Shown piece after piece: positions 1 through 12,800 of a DNA stretch of 64,000 bases. The stretch covers positions 15,915,215-15,979,214 of the forward strand of contig OX328112.1 of assembly GCA_946811185.2 (NCBI GenBank). The letters are read 5' to 3'. This stretch comes from Hippopus hippopus. Taxonomy: Eukaryota > Mollusca > Bivalvia > Cardiida > Cardiidae. Numbering within the stretch: position 1 is the first letter of the stretch; each line of letters starts with the position of its first letter. Made by a program: the position numbers and the translations under genes. The notes beneath the pieces were generated by a model that worked only from the letters and a program-made list of their open reading frames with translations, had not been told where the DNA came from and made no database searches.

Positions 1-550
1 AAATTTATTTAAGGCCTTTCCTTGTAAGCTGACATAATATTGCATTGTGTATAATACACACTCCAACACTGAAACAGACAAGACTGTTCACCTAGCACAG
101 TGTGACCAATACTTGAGGAAATATATGTTGGGGCATATTTAATCGGTCATTTTCTGCAATTACTCATTTTGGCGTCAGCTTTTTAATGACCATTTTTACT
201 GTCATATTTTTGGATAAAGATCAGATGTTTTCAAACATGCCCTGGTGTAACAGTCTTTTATAAAATTATCAACTCACGACCATACAGTTATGACTTGTTA
301 AAGCTCTAAAATGCTGACACAATATTTGATATATTTTATTCACACTCCAGACATCAGACAAGACTGTCCACCTAGCACGGTGTGGCCAATATAGATAGGA
401 GCAGTTTTTCGAGGCATGTCAATGGCCATTTTCTTACCTGCTCAATACAAAATGGGTGTCAGCATGTAAATGGCCATTTAGCTGTCATTTTGGGGTCCTG
501 ATTACAATGTTTTCTGACATGCCTTGGCCTAACAGTCTTTTGTGAACGAT
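1..550. repeat. two-copy ~285-bp duplication
   Basis: Blocks CAGACAAGACTG...CACCTAGCAC (about 76-100 and 357-380) and CATGCC...TAACAGTCTTTT (about 235-257 and 517-541) recur in the same order. Confidence 0.75.
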
Positions 551-1258
551 AAGGGTGCATTTTTTTTTTTTTAAATAAAAATTTGTTTGGGGTGAGGTTT
601 TGAATCAGACTGGCCCCTGAAATCTTATACCCATATAAGATATCTGGAGCTGGGTTGCAAACACACTCCATGGCAGTACTATCTTAACCTGCAAATACTT
701 TGCAACAGAAAAGGCATAAGGCCTTATATCCTCTCTGTACATTGGCCATATCGGGTACATTTTTTCAGACCGGTACCTAGGTTATCAATGTGGTGACAGC
801 ACTGCACACAAAACCTCTGCAGAAGTTTGAAGTAAGCTGGAACAAACAAACATACAAACAAAAACACACAAACACAAACAAACAAATATACAAACAAATT
901 TTGAATTTTGAAAATTTATGCTAAGATTTGCGGGTACACATATTTCTTATTTCATCCAATTTGACATAATAAAGCATGAAAAGACAACAATCCTGTAATA
1001 CAAGTATAGGTACAATACAGTCATACTGTAAGCTTGGATTGTACAAAGTTTTAATAGCTTTTAGGACGTTAGAGCTGCTTTAAACTACCTAAAATTTTGA
1101 ACAATAAACATTTACAGAAAGAATTTGATATTTTGCAAACTGATTTTGCCAACCGTCTCTGTATATTGGAAATTCATGCAACTAAAAAGTTTAATTGGAG
1201 ATTTTTTACCTGATGATATAAATCTTTTCTTTTGCCCAACACTTTTCAAACAGTTTTA
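551..1258. other. no gene seen; (CAAA)n microsatellite
   Basis: An ACAAACAAACA-type microsatellite lies at about 840-898. Nothing else is recognised. Confidence 0.6.
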
Positions 1259-1473
1259 TGGTTTACCACACGAAAAAAATTTAGACTAGTTCAAATTGAA
1301 AACTTTTGCAGACGATAAATTAAATGCAGCTCAAATGATTTAGTTTTGAAAGGGTAGAAGATATTGGAAAAGAAAATAGGCTGGTGACAGGCATTTTCTC
1401 TTTTACGCTCAATGCTTTCAAAAGGCCTTTACATTGGGATCATGGAAACTTTGGATTGTGTAGTAAAGGGTTT
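1259..1473 (-). mobile_element. MITE family A copy
   Basis: Diverged copy: TTTACCACACG left end, degenerate hairpin at 1370-1430, AGTAAAGGG right end. Confidence 0.6.
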
Positions 1474-1474
1474 C

Positions 1475-1945
1475 AGACAGTATTGCTTGAGACCTGAATT
1501 TAATGCAGGCTAACCTATACGCGAAGAAATTTATGTAACTAACATGTAGTTTAAAAATATGCCTATTGCTTTTGACCTGAAATTAATGTTGGCTTATTTT
1601 CTAAATTTACCTGACAGAGTTTAAAAGATAGTATTGTTTAGAACCTAATTCAGTGCAAGCTAGTATTATAAGTTTATCTGAAGAAACTTATGTAACAGAG
1701 TTTGAAGATGGCATTGCTTGAGACCTGAATTTAATGTAGACTACATTTAAAAGTTTACCTGAAGAAAATTATGTAGAAATGGTGTAAAGATGGTACTGCT
1801 TTTGACCTGAATTTAATCTTGCTAGTATTATGAGTTTACCTGCAGAAACTTACATAAACAAATGGTGTATAGATGGCACTTCTGTCCACCTGAATTTAAT
1901 GAAGACAATTTTATAAGTTAACCTAAAAGAAATTTTGATATGCAT
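1475..1945. repeat. degenerate ~80-bp tandem repeat
   Basis: GACCTGAATTTAATG-type blocks near 1490, 1655, 1725, 1808 and 1885, each followed by TTTACCTGAAGAAA variants. Confidence 0.75.
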
Positions 1946-1979
1946 TGGACCCAAGTGCTTAAAAATAGTTTGAAAAAAA

Positions 1980-3650
1980 GGTATTGCCAGCAACCTGATA
2001 GTTGAAACTTCCATTTGTGCTATATAACCCCCTGTCCCTGGCCACAATGTATATAATGGTAGTTCCTACTATCAGTCTACTGAACCTCACCTGCCTATAG
2101 GAATACAATGTTAGAAGGATAATTTATTAGTAAACATTAAACCTGATCCTTGGATTCATATGTAACCTAGCAGGTAACTTATTTATATTTGAAAGATGGG
2201 TTTTCAAAAAAAAAAAAAAAAAATGCCTGAATGCATTGGAGGTAAGTTTTTAAGTTGACCAGACCTGTCATATTATGCTTTGATACCATGATAAGTATCA
2301 ATAATGACCCAAATGCTTACAAATAGCTGAAATAAATATAGTGTGAAAAAAAGGTATTGCCAGCAACCTGATAGTTGAAACTTCCATTTGTGCTATATAA
2401 CCCCTGTCCCAGGCCACAATGTATATAATGGAAGTTCCTACCATCAGTTTACTGAACCTCACCTGTCGATAGGACTTTGATGCCAGTAGGATTTCTTTTA
2501 AGTAAACTTTTAGCCTAATACTTTGGCTCATATCTAACCTAGCAGGTAACATAATTATGTGAAAGATGTGTTTTTGAGAAACATGAATCCCTTGTAAGTA
2601 TATGTAAGTTGATGAAACCTCTCAACTAATGCTTTGCTTGATCAGTTTGCCACCAATCTGAATTTAATGTAGGTCATTTTAAAAAGGTGACTGAAGTTGT
2701 CACAATGCTATGATGTATTTGAGCCAACAGTTTACATGCATGTATACATGCAACTATATGTTGGTACTATTCAAAATTTCATTTTTAGACAAGCGAAGCT
2801 AGTTTATAGGCATCCAGATTGAGCTAGACTCAATGTAAACAAAAAACCCCAAAGTTGCCAAATACTGCCTGACAGAAAATAATTCATTACCGTTAGGAAT
2901 CTTAATTCTGTCATATATGACAATTTTGACAGAAAGCACAGAATCTCTACCATCTCAATTTGAACACTTCTTTTTACAAAGTAATAGACTGTACAAGATG
3001 TCATTGATAAGGTACGTTATGTTTGCTTATGTGTAAATGAAGTAACATGCAAATCAGGCTCATAAGTCACAGACATTCATTATTTGTGGGTATCTAATGA
3101 AATGCTATGTTATGTAAAAAGGGGGCTTAATGAATAAATTTCATCATTGAGCAATAACATTAAGGCCTTGTGTACACGCAAAACACACTACTTCTTATGT
3201 TTCTATCAAAAGAGACCTGTTTAGGCGGCAGATATCATTTCAACAAAATAACTTTTTTAAATTGAAAGTTAACAAACTGAAGAGCGTCATGTAAAGTCAA
3301 TGGATTGAACTGGATCTGGATTACACCGGATTCGATTTAATAACCAAAATGAACCGATGGAAATGGAACGTACTCAATAACTGAATTAGACAATTTTTAT
3401 TCAATCTTGTATTAGCTAGCAAAGTTTTATATTTACCATAGCCACTTATTTCAAATTTGCTAGTCTGTCAGTACTTTCAGTACTTTGATGATATTTATTG
3501 TATATTTGACCTGTTTGCAATTAGTTCTGACAGCAGTTTTGCCAGCAAACTGATAGTTGAAACTTTCATTTGTGCTATATAACCCCTGTCCCTGGCCACA
3601 ATATATATAATGGAAGTTTCTACTGTCAATTTACTGAACCTCATAGATCT
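1980..3650. repeat. three dispersed copies of a ~105-bp block
   Basis: GCCAGCAACCTGATAGTTG ... GTATATAATGGAAGTTCC ... TACTGAACCTCA at about 1986-2092, 2357-2463 and 3540-3643. The first two stand in a longer duplication (about 1950-2200 versus 2310-2560). No gene seen between them. Confidence 0.75.
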
Positions 3651-5739
3651 CTTAAAGGCGTTTCAGCGAGTTATTTCTAGCGCAGAGAATTTCATGAAAT
3701 TCGACACAGAAACACTTCAAAGAATGTTCTTTCAATATGCGAAGAGATAATCAGACGTTGCCTGATGAACCAAAAAGTTCTGAGCCCACGAAGAACATAA
3801 CCCTTTTTTCAAATTACACAAAAACCCAATTATTGCAGCATACGTCAGAATTTTGTGATTAAAATCTGTAATTTCAGTCAAATCATGTTCTCTGTGTTTT
3901 AAATTCATAGTGAAACAATGGATCCTCTGACTTTGATGAGAAATTAAGATATTTCAAATTAATGATACGCTATGTTTCAATAAAACCCTTAGCCCACAAA
4001 ATTGCTTATTTTATCACAGAAAATCAGGACATTATTTGACCCTCAAAAAAATCTAGCGCAAACATTTTTCTCATTTTTCTCAGAAATATACATGATTATA
4101 TCCTTTATCAAAAAATGCAAAAAAAAAGATAGGTTGCCAGGCTACTTTTCCCAATATTCAAACTGAATTACCTCCCTTGGAACAAAGAAAGTGACACAAA
4201 ACACCCAAGATTTCAAATTACTTAGTAAGATGTATTATTTCTAGCACTAAATGATGTTTTTTTCACAATAAAGATTGTACTCTGTCAACCCTTTCCTTGA
4301 TATAGTCTCGATTTAACACTGGTATGGGACGGCTTTGGAAAACATTTTGGTAAAAGGGGTAATTGTTCATTACAAGCAATTGTTCCTTTCCCCACAACCT
4401 TTTCTGCACAAACGGTTCTTTTAATCTCATTTAAACCTTGTTTAATTTGTCATCTGCAGCTTCTTTCAATTTTGAAGTTCCAATTTAATTCAATTAGGAA
4501 AGGGTTAATACCAAATACATGTGGTATATTTTGATACATGGGAGAATGGAAGAACAATACAAGTAGAACTGTCCAGAATTACTCAAAGGCATAGATTACT
4601 TACGAACCTTATAGCAAAATGAATCAAACGATCCTGATTTCTATCAATACCCAGGAAAGAGGGTTAGAAAATGTTGAAAAGGAGAAAATACTTGTAATTT
4701 TCTCTTTTTACCATACTAAACTTACTATCCGGATAAGTAATGTCCGACATATGTACATGTTCTGTTTTTGCTGTTTAGGAATGATTTACACCTTCATAAA
4801 CTGATCTTTAAAAAAAAATGTATCTACCACTACTTTCTCCATGTCTTGCAGCAAAAGTCAGTAGTCCAATAATAGTACTACAATCAGACAAAGTTACGCA
4901 CTAGAAAACAGAGAAGCAAAGAGACATGTGTAAAAATGTTGCGCACTGACAACCTGACGAAATGTCGTTAAGCGGAATGTTATTTGAGTTTTATGACTTG
5001 AACCGAAAAAATCATGGTACTTGTTATTTTGTAAATAATTCCAAATGTTGCTATTTGAGATTTATGGAAAGATCTATCATGCAAAATACATTTTTTTTGC
5101 CTTGCCATTTCAACATTATTATGCTTTTTACACTCATCACTAGTATGAATATCTTGTACCCAGTGTTCCAACTATTGAACCAGTACAGCCAAATTAAGCA
5201 CACTGCAGACAGGTATTTTATCCATAAAAATGATGAATAAAGAAATACACTACAACCCAACTTAGCTCTATGAATAAAAGTTCTATTGAGCCAAAGCAAT
5301 ATGAGGTTAGAAAACAAATTAATTGGGAAAATAGCTAGAAACTGACTGACAACTTTGACCTACCTCCAATCTGTCTTCAAGCTGAACTTTCCTAAAGCGA
5401 GCTCATGTCTTTCCTGAAAGAAATTTAAAAGACAAAAAACTGTACACTGTGGATGAATGAATGAATGAATAAATGAATGATGGAATGGCATTTTGTAAAG
5501 CATTGACAGGTTCGATATTCTTTTGCCTATGAGTAAAAAGAACAAATTATTATGTTGAGATGAAACACCTCATCTTTTTTTTTGTGGAAACAGTTCGAAG
5601 AAATTAGTGGCACTATACATGTAAATTTTATAGCCCAGTTTTGAGTGACAGTGGGAAAGCAGCAACTGCTTGTTACAAGCAACCATTTCCCTCATCATGT
5701 CGTCCTATGATGTCCTTGGTTGGTATTCACCAACCATTC
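3651..5739. other. no gene seen
   Basis: AT-rich. Contains the A' MITE at 4284-4508, a partial hairpin near 4660-4720 and a (GAAT)n microsatellite at 5453-5480. The 92-codon ORF at 4962-5240 shows no recognisable domain. Confidence 0.5.
4284..4508 (+). mobile_element. MITE family A variant (A') with a different hairpin core
   Basis: Ends TCAACCCTTTCC and GGAAAGGGTTAA. The central hairpin is AATTGTTCATTACAAGCAATT in place of the usual AATGCTGGTTACCAGCATT. Partial relatives of this core occur near 5640-5735, 6160-6215, 7830-7980 and 56340-56410. Confidence 0.6.
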
Positions 5740-5965
5740 TTAACCTTTTACCACACAATCCCGAGTTTTAACGACCCTGAAGAAGAAGGCTTTTGAAAAT
5801 ACTATGGGAAAAGGAGAAAATGCTGGTAACCAGCACTTTCTCCTTTTCCCACGTTTTCTACCCTGTCAAAGACAGAAATCATTGTTTGAGCTTCATTTAT
5901 TTTGTCATCTGGGGAAGCTTTGAATTTGGTTAAGTCCAAAATTTTGTCGTTTGGTAAAGAGTTAA
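5740..5965 (+). mobile_element. MITE family A copy
   Basis: Full length, TTAA to TTAA, with ends TTAACCTTTTACCACAC and GTTTGGTAAAGAGTTAA. Hairpin around AATGCTGGTAACCAGCA. Confidence 0.9.
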
Positions 5966-6274
5966 GAATGTTTTCAGCCTAAATCTCCAGATTATTCAAA
6001 ATTCAAAAGTACTGCAACGTCTGACTGGCTAAACCAATTGATTTAGTTCTGAAGAATGGTTGGCAAAAAACAGATCCAGATCTTGTTCAACGGTACTATG
6101 CAGACAATACAGTTCAAGTTCTTTCCAGGATTCTGAGGATCAATAAATTATAAAATATTGGGAGAAAAGAACAACTGCTTGTCATAAACAACTGTTTCCC
6201 CAATTATGTCCTGTGAAGTCTGATCTTGATCTACTCTGAAGATAACACAGTTCTAGTTCTCCTAAGGACCAACT

Positions 6275-6429
6275 AATCCTATATCATACAACCTATTTTG
6301 TAATGACCTTAGAAAAAGAAACCCTTTGAAAACACTGTGAGAAAATAATGATAACTAACATTTTTTCTACTTTTTTCACACTGTTTTTCACCTTTTCAGA
6401 GGAAAAACCCATCATTTGATTCACTTTTA
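6275..6429 (+). mobile_element. MITE family A copy, degenerate
   Basis: Recognisable left half and weak hairpin (GAAAACACTGTGAGAAAA). Truncated by or fused to the next copy. Confidence 0.5.
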
Positions 6430-6640
6430 GTTATTTACTACACAATCCCAAGTTTTGACGACCTGAGGTCTTTTGAAAATATTGTGAGGAAAAGGAGAAA
6501 ATGCTGGTAACCAGCATTTTTTGCTTTTCCCATAATGTTTTCTTCCCTTTCAAAGAAAAGTGTCTTTATTTGTGTGTTTGTCATCTGCAAATGCTTTCAG
6601 TTTGTATCAGAGTAAAAGTTTGATGTTTGATAAAGAGTTT
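6430..6640 (+). mobile_element. MITE family A copy
   Basis: TTTACTACACAATCCC to GATAAAGAGTTT with the hairpin at 6473-6545. Confidence 0.8.
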
Positions 6641-8091
6641 ACATGTCAAAAACATGTATGAAGCTTGTAGGGTCCTGCATTCCTAAAAGACTAAGGTGTA
6701 GAATTCCTTCCATGCTAGGTCCTCAGTTGGGGCAGGGGGTTTTGTGCAGTACCCAGATATTCATGTCTGTAGAAAAAGTTGAACAAGAAATATCCTTTAA
6801 AAAAGACAGACGGCGTAAGAGGCACTGGGATATGAATATTTAATTTCGTTTGTAGTATAATATGAAGAGAAATGAGGAAAACAGTTCTGAAAGTAGCCTC
6901 CTTTGTTTTGCATATGGTTGAAAGCAGAATTTTCAATAAGATTTAAGAATGAGGAAGCTCTCGTAATGAGCATTACTGAGCAATACATTAATTCTCATGT
7001 TTAACGTAAAATGAGAGTCGACATTCTGCCATGCTTCGGAATATATCGTTTCTTCTGTTTTTTATTAATGAATCATGTTTAAATAAAGGTCTGTTTAGAC
7101 CATACGATGAAATCTTAAAAAAAAAAAAAGTAGATTTGAATGTTTTTGTACAAAAATGAAGCACCTTTCAAACATTGACTATTTGTTGTTATCAGAAGGC
7201 AGGGTTTTATCACCCCTCTCAATGCTTGACCACACCCACCTACTTTTATTAAGAGTAATTTAGTAGAAACCCAGTTTCTTCGCTAACAACGCAATAAAAT
7301 CGATTGTTCCCCCAGATAGGCTTAATTATTCACGTTTCAAATTAAATCACCAAATTCAAGCCATAACATCTTTTTTCATTGTGACAAGAAACGAAATCAG
7401 TTGTTTCACAACCCGTTTTCGTGTAAGACAATAGAGCGGTAGCCTGCCGTCGCAATTCGTATTCCGTTTTACGCAAGGAAAAACGGGTACCAAATCTCTC
7501 ACACTAACCAAAATAGAAAACTCGCCAATAGTCATTGCTATTAGTTTATCCATGTGATTTAGATTATGGATGTTTATCTAGAGTTTAACATCTGCATGGC
7601 CAAAAAGTACATCATTACATTACACAGGTAAATGTGATCATTACGTGATTTTCTAGTCATGAACACTTTTATCCAATGTCAGTAAATTTCTACTGTGACC
7701 TTTATTTTTTTGTGTAGTTTACCTATATTCGGCCAATCACAAAATGTGTAACCATTCATTTCCTCCTAGTACTGAAAGTAGGTCAAAAGTGAGATCATAC
7801 AGCTACGCCGAAAACAATTAAGGAGTTCCTCAGCAAGCTGAAGAGGGAACAACTAACACACAATCACCTCCTGATGATAGCTGTTTTCAGCAGAGTAGTT
7901 TTGAAAACACCGTGGCAGATGGGGTAACTCCTTATGAGCAATTTCTGTCACCATGTTTCCATTTGTATTAAATTTCGATAATTCCTATTTTACAAGAGCA
8001 TTTTCAAAACCTTTCCCTCCACATTTGATTTGACTCAGTAAGTTGCTAAAGAAACATAAATGACATTCCAAGTGGTTGACTCTTACCAGAC
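6641..8091. other. no gene seen
   Basis: Unique-looking AT-rich sequence. A weak A'-type hairpin is near 7895-7965. No splice-supported exon recognised. Confidence 0.45.
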
Positions 8092-8262
8092 TGGATAAAA
8101 GCATTTGCCAATGAAAATTAAGTGTGGTTCAAACAACGGAATTGTCTTAGGATAGAAAACATTGTTGGGAATGGAGGAAATTATGGTAACCAGCACTCTT
8201 TCCTTTTCTCACAATGCTTTCTGAGGCCATCCATCTCAGGACTGTTAAAACTCTGGAATATG
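8092..8262 (-). mobile_element. MITE family A copy, partial
   Basis: Hairpin at 8155-8222 around GGTAACCAGCAC; outer ends decayed. Confidence 0.6.
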
Positions 8263-9329
8263 TGATTCTATGTGCAGTCTGATCTTATTCTACCTGTGTG
8301 TTAGTGAAGTTATTACACTTGATATATTATAATCTTACAAGTTTAGTGTTTAACTTACCATGTTAATACAGTGTCATCTTGTAGACTTCCAACTGTATAA
8401 AGTGTTTGCCATGCTGTCTAAGCAGTGCAACTTCAAAGCCATGGTACCTTAAATTAATCAAAGCGTTGAGAACCCTGAAGTGGTATTTGTCAAGGAAGCC
8501 ATTGTGTGGAATTAATAATTTGAAAGAAAAAGAAAAATAATATTCAAAGATTGGCTTGAAAGTTAACCTACTAAGCAAATGAATACCTTTTTTGGTTGAA
8601 GGGAGAGTACTCATGACAGTTAGAATTATTTGTGTAATGGTGGTCTCCCTTTGATCATTAGGAGTCAAGAGTAACGTCCCTTGACAGTAGGATGCATGAT
8701 GGAGAAACCATGTGAATATATTGAAAAAAATTAAGTTTGTACCTGAAAACTATGATATTGAAATATCTTTGGCCGCAAACATTTAATTCCCAACATTACA
8801 ATCAATTATTTCGATCTATAAATATTCATGCCCAATCAAATGGAGTAGCACGCAATCATTGGATGAACAAGCCATGGGACGAACTGGTTTTGGAACGAAA
8901 AAGCCCAGGACCAAGCGATCAGTAGACAAATTTTGTATCATTGCGCCAAAAGAAGGCTATGAGCGAGTGAAGCCATTTTCAATCAAAAATTAGTATTTCC
9001 ATGACCAATTGCCTCACCCAGTGTATTTTAACATGCCATTTCCAATTACATATCTGAGTGCTACCGAAAAACTCATTTGCCTTAAAAAAATTGAGTTTAA
9101 TTGGGTTTATTTCCTTCGGCTTTGCACAAAATACGATACATGGTCTTCAAAATTCAATATTGAACTCATAGTGGTATTGTCTTCGACAAATACCACAAAA
9201 ATAATAAAGACCATGAAAACCTCTGTTTTAATGGGCTGGGAGTTGAGGGACAGGTTCTTGTGTTACAGTTTCTATCTAAAGTAATTAAAGGTCAAAATTG
9301 AAAGCATGTGACCATGAAATAAATGTGAC
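8263..9329. other. no gene seen
   Basis: ORFs of 60-100 codons here are not supported by domain, splice or repeat evidence. Confidence 0.45.
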
Positions 9330-9468
9330 CCAAAAGTTGATATTTGTTTTGAAAAGGGAAGAAAAATATTGTGTGGAAATGAGAAAATAGCATTTTTTCT
9401 TTTTCCCACAATGTTTTCAAAAGCTAGTTTTTTAGGGTTTTAACAGTTGGGATGTGTGGTAAAGGATA
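9330..9468 (-). mobile_element. MITE family A copy, partial
   Basis: Short hairpin lacking the CTGGTTACCAG centre, followed by GGGATGTGTGGTAAAGG. Confidence 0.6.
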
Positions 9469-9570
9469 ATACTTTTGGTACGTTTTACAAGCTGTTTGTT
9501 TTTAGTAGCTAATTGTGAACGTAAGTATAATTTTGCACAGACTCCAACAATATTTTATTATTTCTTTGCC

Positions 9571-9888
9571 AAGCCCCAGTAGTGCAGTTGGTAGTGCACG
9601 CAAAGTAAGAACAGGAGGTCACTAGTTCAAATCCTCAGCTAGGCCAATTTCTTTTTTTTCCAAGGATTGATGATAGTCATTGCAAAAGGATTCCTTCATC
9701 TCTCAATTTTGATCAATGTTTTAAAGATGGTTATGTGGGAAAGCACACAGTGGTGTAGGAAGAATATAGTGCAAAGTACTGGATAAAGAAGCTCGAGGAA
9801 AGCATGGGTAGGTGCACTGGCCCCAAGATACAACTGAAAAATTGTTGAAAACAGTGTTTAACACCATACAATCAATCAGTCTCTGACT
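9571..9888 (+). mobile_element. tRNA-derived SINE
   Basis: Head with a tRNA-like A box (TAGTGCAGTTGGTAGTGC, 9589-9606) and B box (AGTTCAAATCC). The body is TTGATGATAGTCATTGCA and the tail is ACAATCAATCAGTC. Body relatives lie at about 37075-37130 and 39055-39250. Confidence 0.7.
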
Positions 9889-9892
9889 TTGT

Positions 9893-10141
9893 CAAACAAC
9901 AAAATTTTAAGCTCTACAAAATTTACAACATAATAATTTTTATGCAGACAAGCCATATTAAATTTGGCTCAAGTAATGGCATTTGTCTTTGAATGGGTAA
10001 AATAATGTTAAAAGGAATAATTACATGTAACCAGTGTCTTATCCCTTTCTCATAATACTTTCCTATGCCTACCTCCTTTTCCCACAATACTTTCCAAAGC
10101 TGATGTACATGAGTACATGGGATTGTGTTGTAAAGGATTAA
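9893..10141 (-). mobile_element. MITE family A copy
   Basis: CAAACAACAAAATTTTAAGC left end and GATTGTGTTGTAAAGGATTAA right end. The second hairpin arm is partly duplicated. Confidence 0.65.
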
Positions 10142-10169
10142 ATGACTTAAAATGTATAGAAAAAGCCAA

Positions 10170-10876
10170 ACTTAAAAAAGTTTTCTTTATCATCTCCATC
10201 TCTCTCTCTCTCTCTCTCTTTGTAGTTCTCTCTTTCTCTCTTCCTCTCCCTAAATTCTTCTCTCTCTCTCTTTCTCTCTCTCTCTTCAAATTTCTACAGT
10301 TACTCATAAAAATAAAGATAAAATGGCTATGCTAGTTTCTGATACTTTCTGCAGTATTGTGACCAGGGACAGGGGGTATCAGAAACACACATAACCATTT
10401 GAAATATCCTTAAGGAAAAAAAAAAGTGATTTTTTTAGTACTACATTGAATTAGCCATGTTATGCAAATAGATTGAAAAAAGAAAAGCCTTACTTTTGTA
10501 TAATATCTTTAAGATAGTTTTCTTTATTATCTGTCTCTCTCTCTGCAAATTCCTCTCTCTCTCTCTTCCTCTCTCCAAATTTCCCCTTCCCACTCTCTCT
10601 CTCTCTCCCTCTTCAAATTCCTACAGTTACTCATAAAAATAAAGATAAAATGGCTATGCTAGCTTCTGATACTTTCTGCAGTATTGTGACCAGGGACAGG
10701 GGGTATCAGAAACACACATAACCATTTGAAATATCCTTAAGGAAAAAAAAAAAAGATTTTTTTAGTACTACATTGAATTGGCTATGTTACGCAAATAGAT
10801 TGAAAAAAGAAAAACCTTACTTTTGTATTATATCTTTGAGATAGTTTTCTTTATTAACTGTCTCTCTCTCTGCAAA

Positions 10877-10907
<31 letters not shown>

Positions 10908-11880
10908 CTTTCTCTCTGTATTCCGCTCTTAAAAACCTCTCTCTCTCTCTCTTCCTCTCTCCAAATTTTCCCTTTCCCACTCTCTCTGTCTCTCTTTTCA
11001 AATTCCTACAGTTACTCATAAAAATAAAGATAAAATGACTATGCTAGTTTCTGATACTTTCTGCAGTATTGTGACCAGGGACAGGGGGTATCAGAAACAC
11101 ACATAACCATTTGAAATATCCTTAAGGAATAAAAAAAGAGATTTTTTTAGTACTACATGGAATTAGCTATGTTATGCAAATAGATTGAAAAAAGAAAAGC
11201 CTTACTTTTGTATTATATCTTTGAGATAGTTTTCTTTATTATCTGTCTCTCTCTCTCTCTGCAAATTCCTCTCTCTCTCTCTCTCTCTCTCTCTCGTCCT
11301 CTTTCTCTCTGTATTCCGCTCTTAAAAACCTCTCTCTCTCTCTCTCTTCCTCTCTCCAAATTTTCCCTTTCCCACTCTCTCTCTTCAAATTCCTACAGTT
11401 ACTCATGAAAATAAAGATAAAATGGCTATGCTAGCTTCTGATACTTTCTGCAGTATTGTGACCAGGGACAGGGGGTATCAGAAACACACATAACCATTTG
11501 AAATAGCCTTAAGAAAAAAAAAGAGATTTTTTTTAGTACTACATTGAATTAGCTATGTTATGCAAATAGACTGAAAAAAGAAAAGCTTTACTTTTGTATT
11601 ATATCTGTGAGATAGTTTTCTTTATTATCTGTCTCTCTCTCTCTCGTCCTCTTTCTCTCTGTATTCCGCTCTTAAAAAACCTCTCTCTCCAGCTCTCTCT
11701 CTCCCGCTCTCTCTCTCTTTCTTTCCAAATTCCTACAGTTACAAGTAGAAATAAAGATAAAATGGCAATGGTAGTTTCTGTTACTTTCTGCAGTATTGTG
11801 ACTAGGAACAGGGGGGCACACATAACCATTAGAAATACCCTATAGAAAAACAAAGATTATTTTAATACGACATGGAATTA
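10170..11880. repeat. tandem array of 330-390 bp units with (CT)n tracts
   Basis: Five units marked by ACTTTCTGCAGTATTGTGAC near 10345, 10673, 11058, 11445 and 11784. Each unit has a strand-biased (CT)n block up to about 30 bp, a CCTACAGTTACTC block and an A-run. The last unit is the most diverged. Ser/Leu- or Arg/Glu-rich ORFs here are products of the CT tracts, not genes. Confidence 0.92.
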
Positions 11881-11992
11881 GCTAAGTTATGCAAGAAACT
11901 GAAAAAAGAAATTATATACACAAAAAAATGAAAATTGTGGTTTAACCCAGTAAATTCAAGTTCCTTGGTAAAATATATGTATAAATCTACTG

Positions 11993-12137
11993 AACTCTTT
12001 CCCAAATGATAAAATTTTGGACTCCACAAAATTGAAAACACTCACAGACAATAAATGATATATGGCTTAAATGAAAGGATTTGTCTGCAAAAGAGTGGAA
12101 AGCATTGTGGAAAAAGAAGAAAATACTGGTTACCAGA
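11993..12137 (-). mobile_element. MITE family A copy, truncated at the hairpin centre
   Basis: Left half complete, stopping at CTGGTTACCA; unrelated sequence follows. Confidence 0.65.
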
Positions 12138-12689
12138 CAGACAATCAGGCTTTCAACTGGCAGTAAGGGTGTTGGGGCTTGTGCAAGGCAGATCTACAGA
12201 TTGGGCGCGTAGGCACAGTGACCCAGTAGATAATTTTATTTGGTGTTAAGAGAGCCTGTATTTGGGGGAATGGAAATATCACGCCAAAGACGGATGGGCT
12301 CAGGGTGATGCTTAGCAGGGTACCACTTGAAGGATTTTGGGAAGTCTTACGCGATACAGTTCGACAACAATAAGGTAGAGGTACTAGGGATGTGGCAAAA
12401 GTGTGAATTATACATTATACCGGTTTTGACTATACACACACATACCAGTAAGTTGAAGTCATAACACGCTGGATTTTTTGGGGAAATTCAGAAAATTACC
12501 TCATTGGAACTTTTGGGAAATTAAATGGAAGCTGAAAGTGTTAAGAGTTTAGTTGCATTTGTTAGATATTTGATTTAGGTTATCTTTTATTCTGTGATAG
12601 ATTTTTATGTGATTTATTTTTAAACAGGAAAGTTATTAAAATTTTTGGACTAGATTCTGAATATTTGATTAATTATCCAAACCAAGCTT

Positions 12690-12800
12690 GGTCGTCTTGT
12701 GACAGCGAGAAAAGGAGAAAATGCTGGTTTCCAGTATTTTCCCATAATGTTTTTGAAAGGATTTTTTCTCGGGGTCATTAAATCTCAGGATTTTGTTGAA
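12690..12800 (-). mobile_element. MITE family A copy, partial
   Basis: Hairpin around AATGCTGGTTTCCAG, then a TCGGGGTCATTAAATCTCAGG right flank. Confidence 0.55.

Noticed and set aside
10050..11853. Several ORFs rich in Ser/Leu (plus strand) or Arg/Glu (minus strand)
   Set aside because: They are translations of (CT)n/(GA)n tracts in a tandem satellite.
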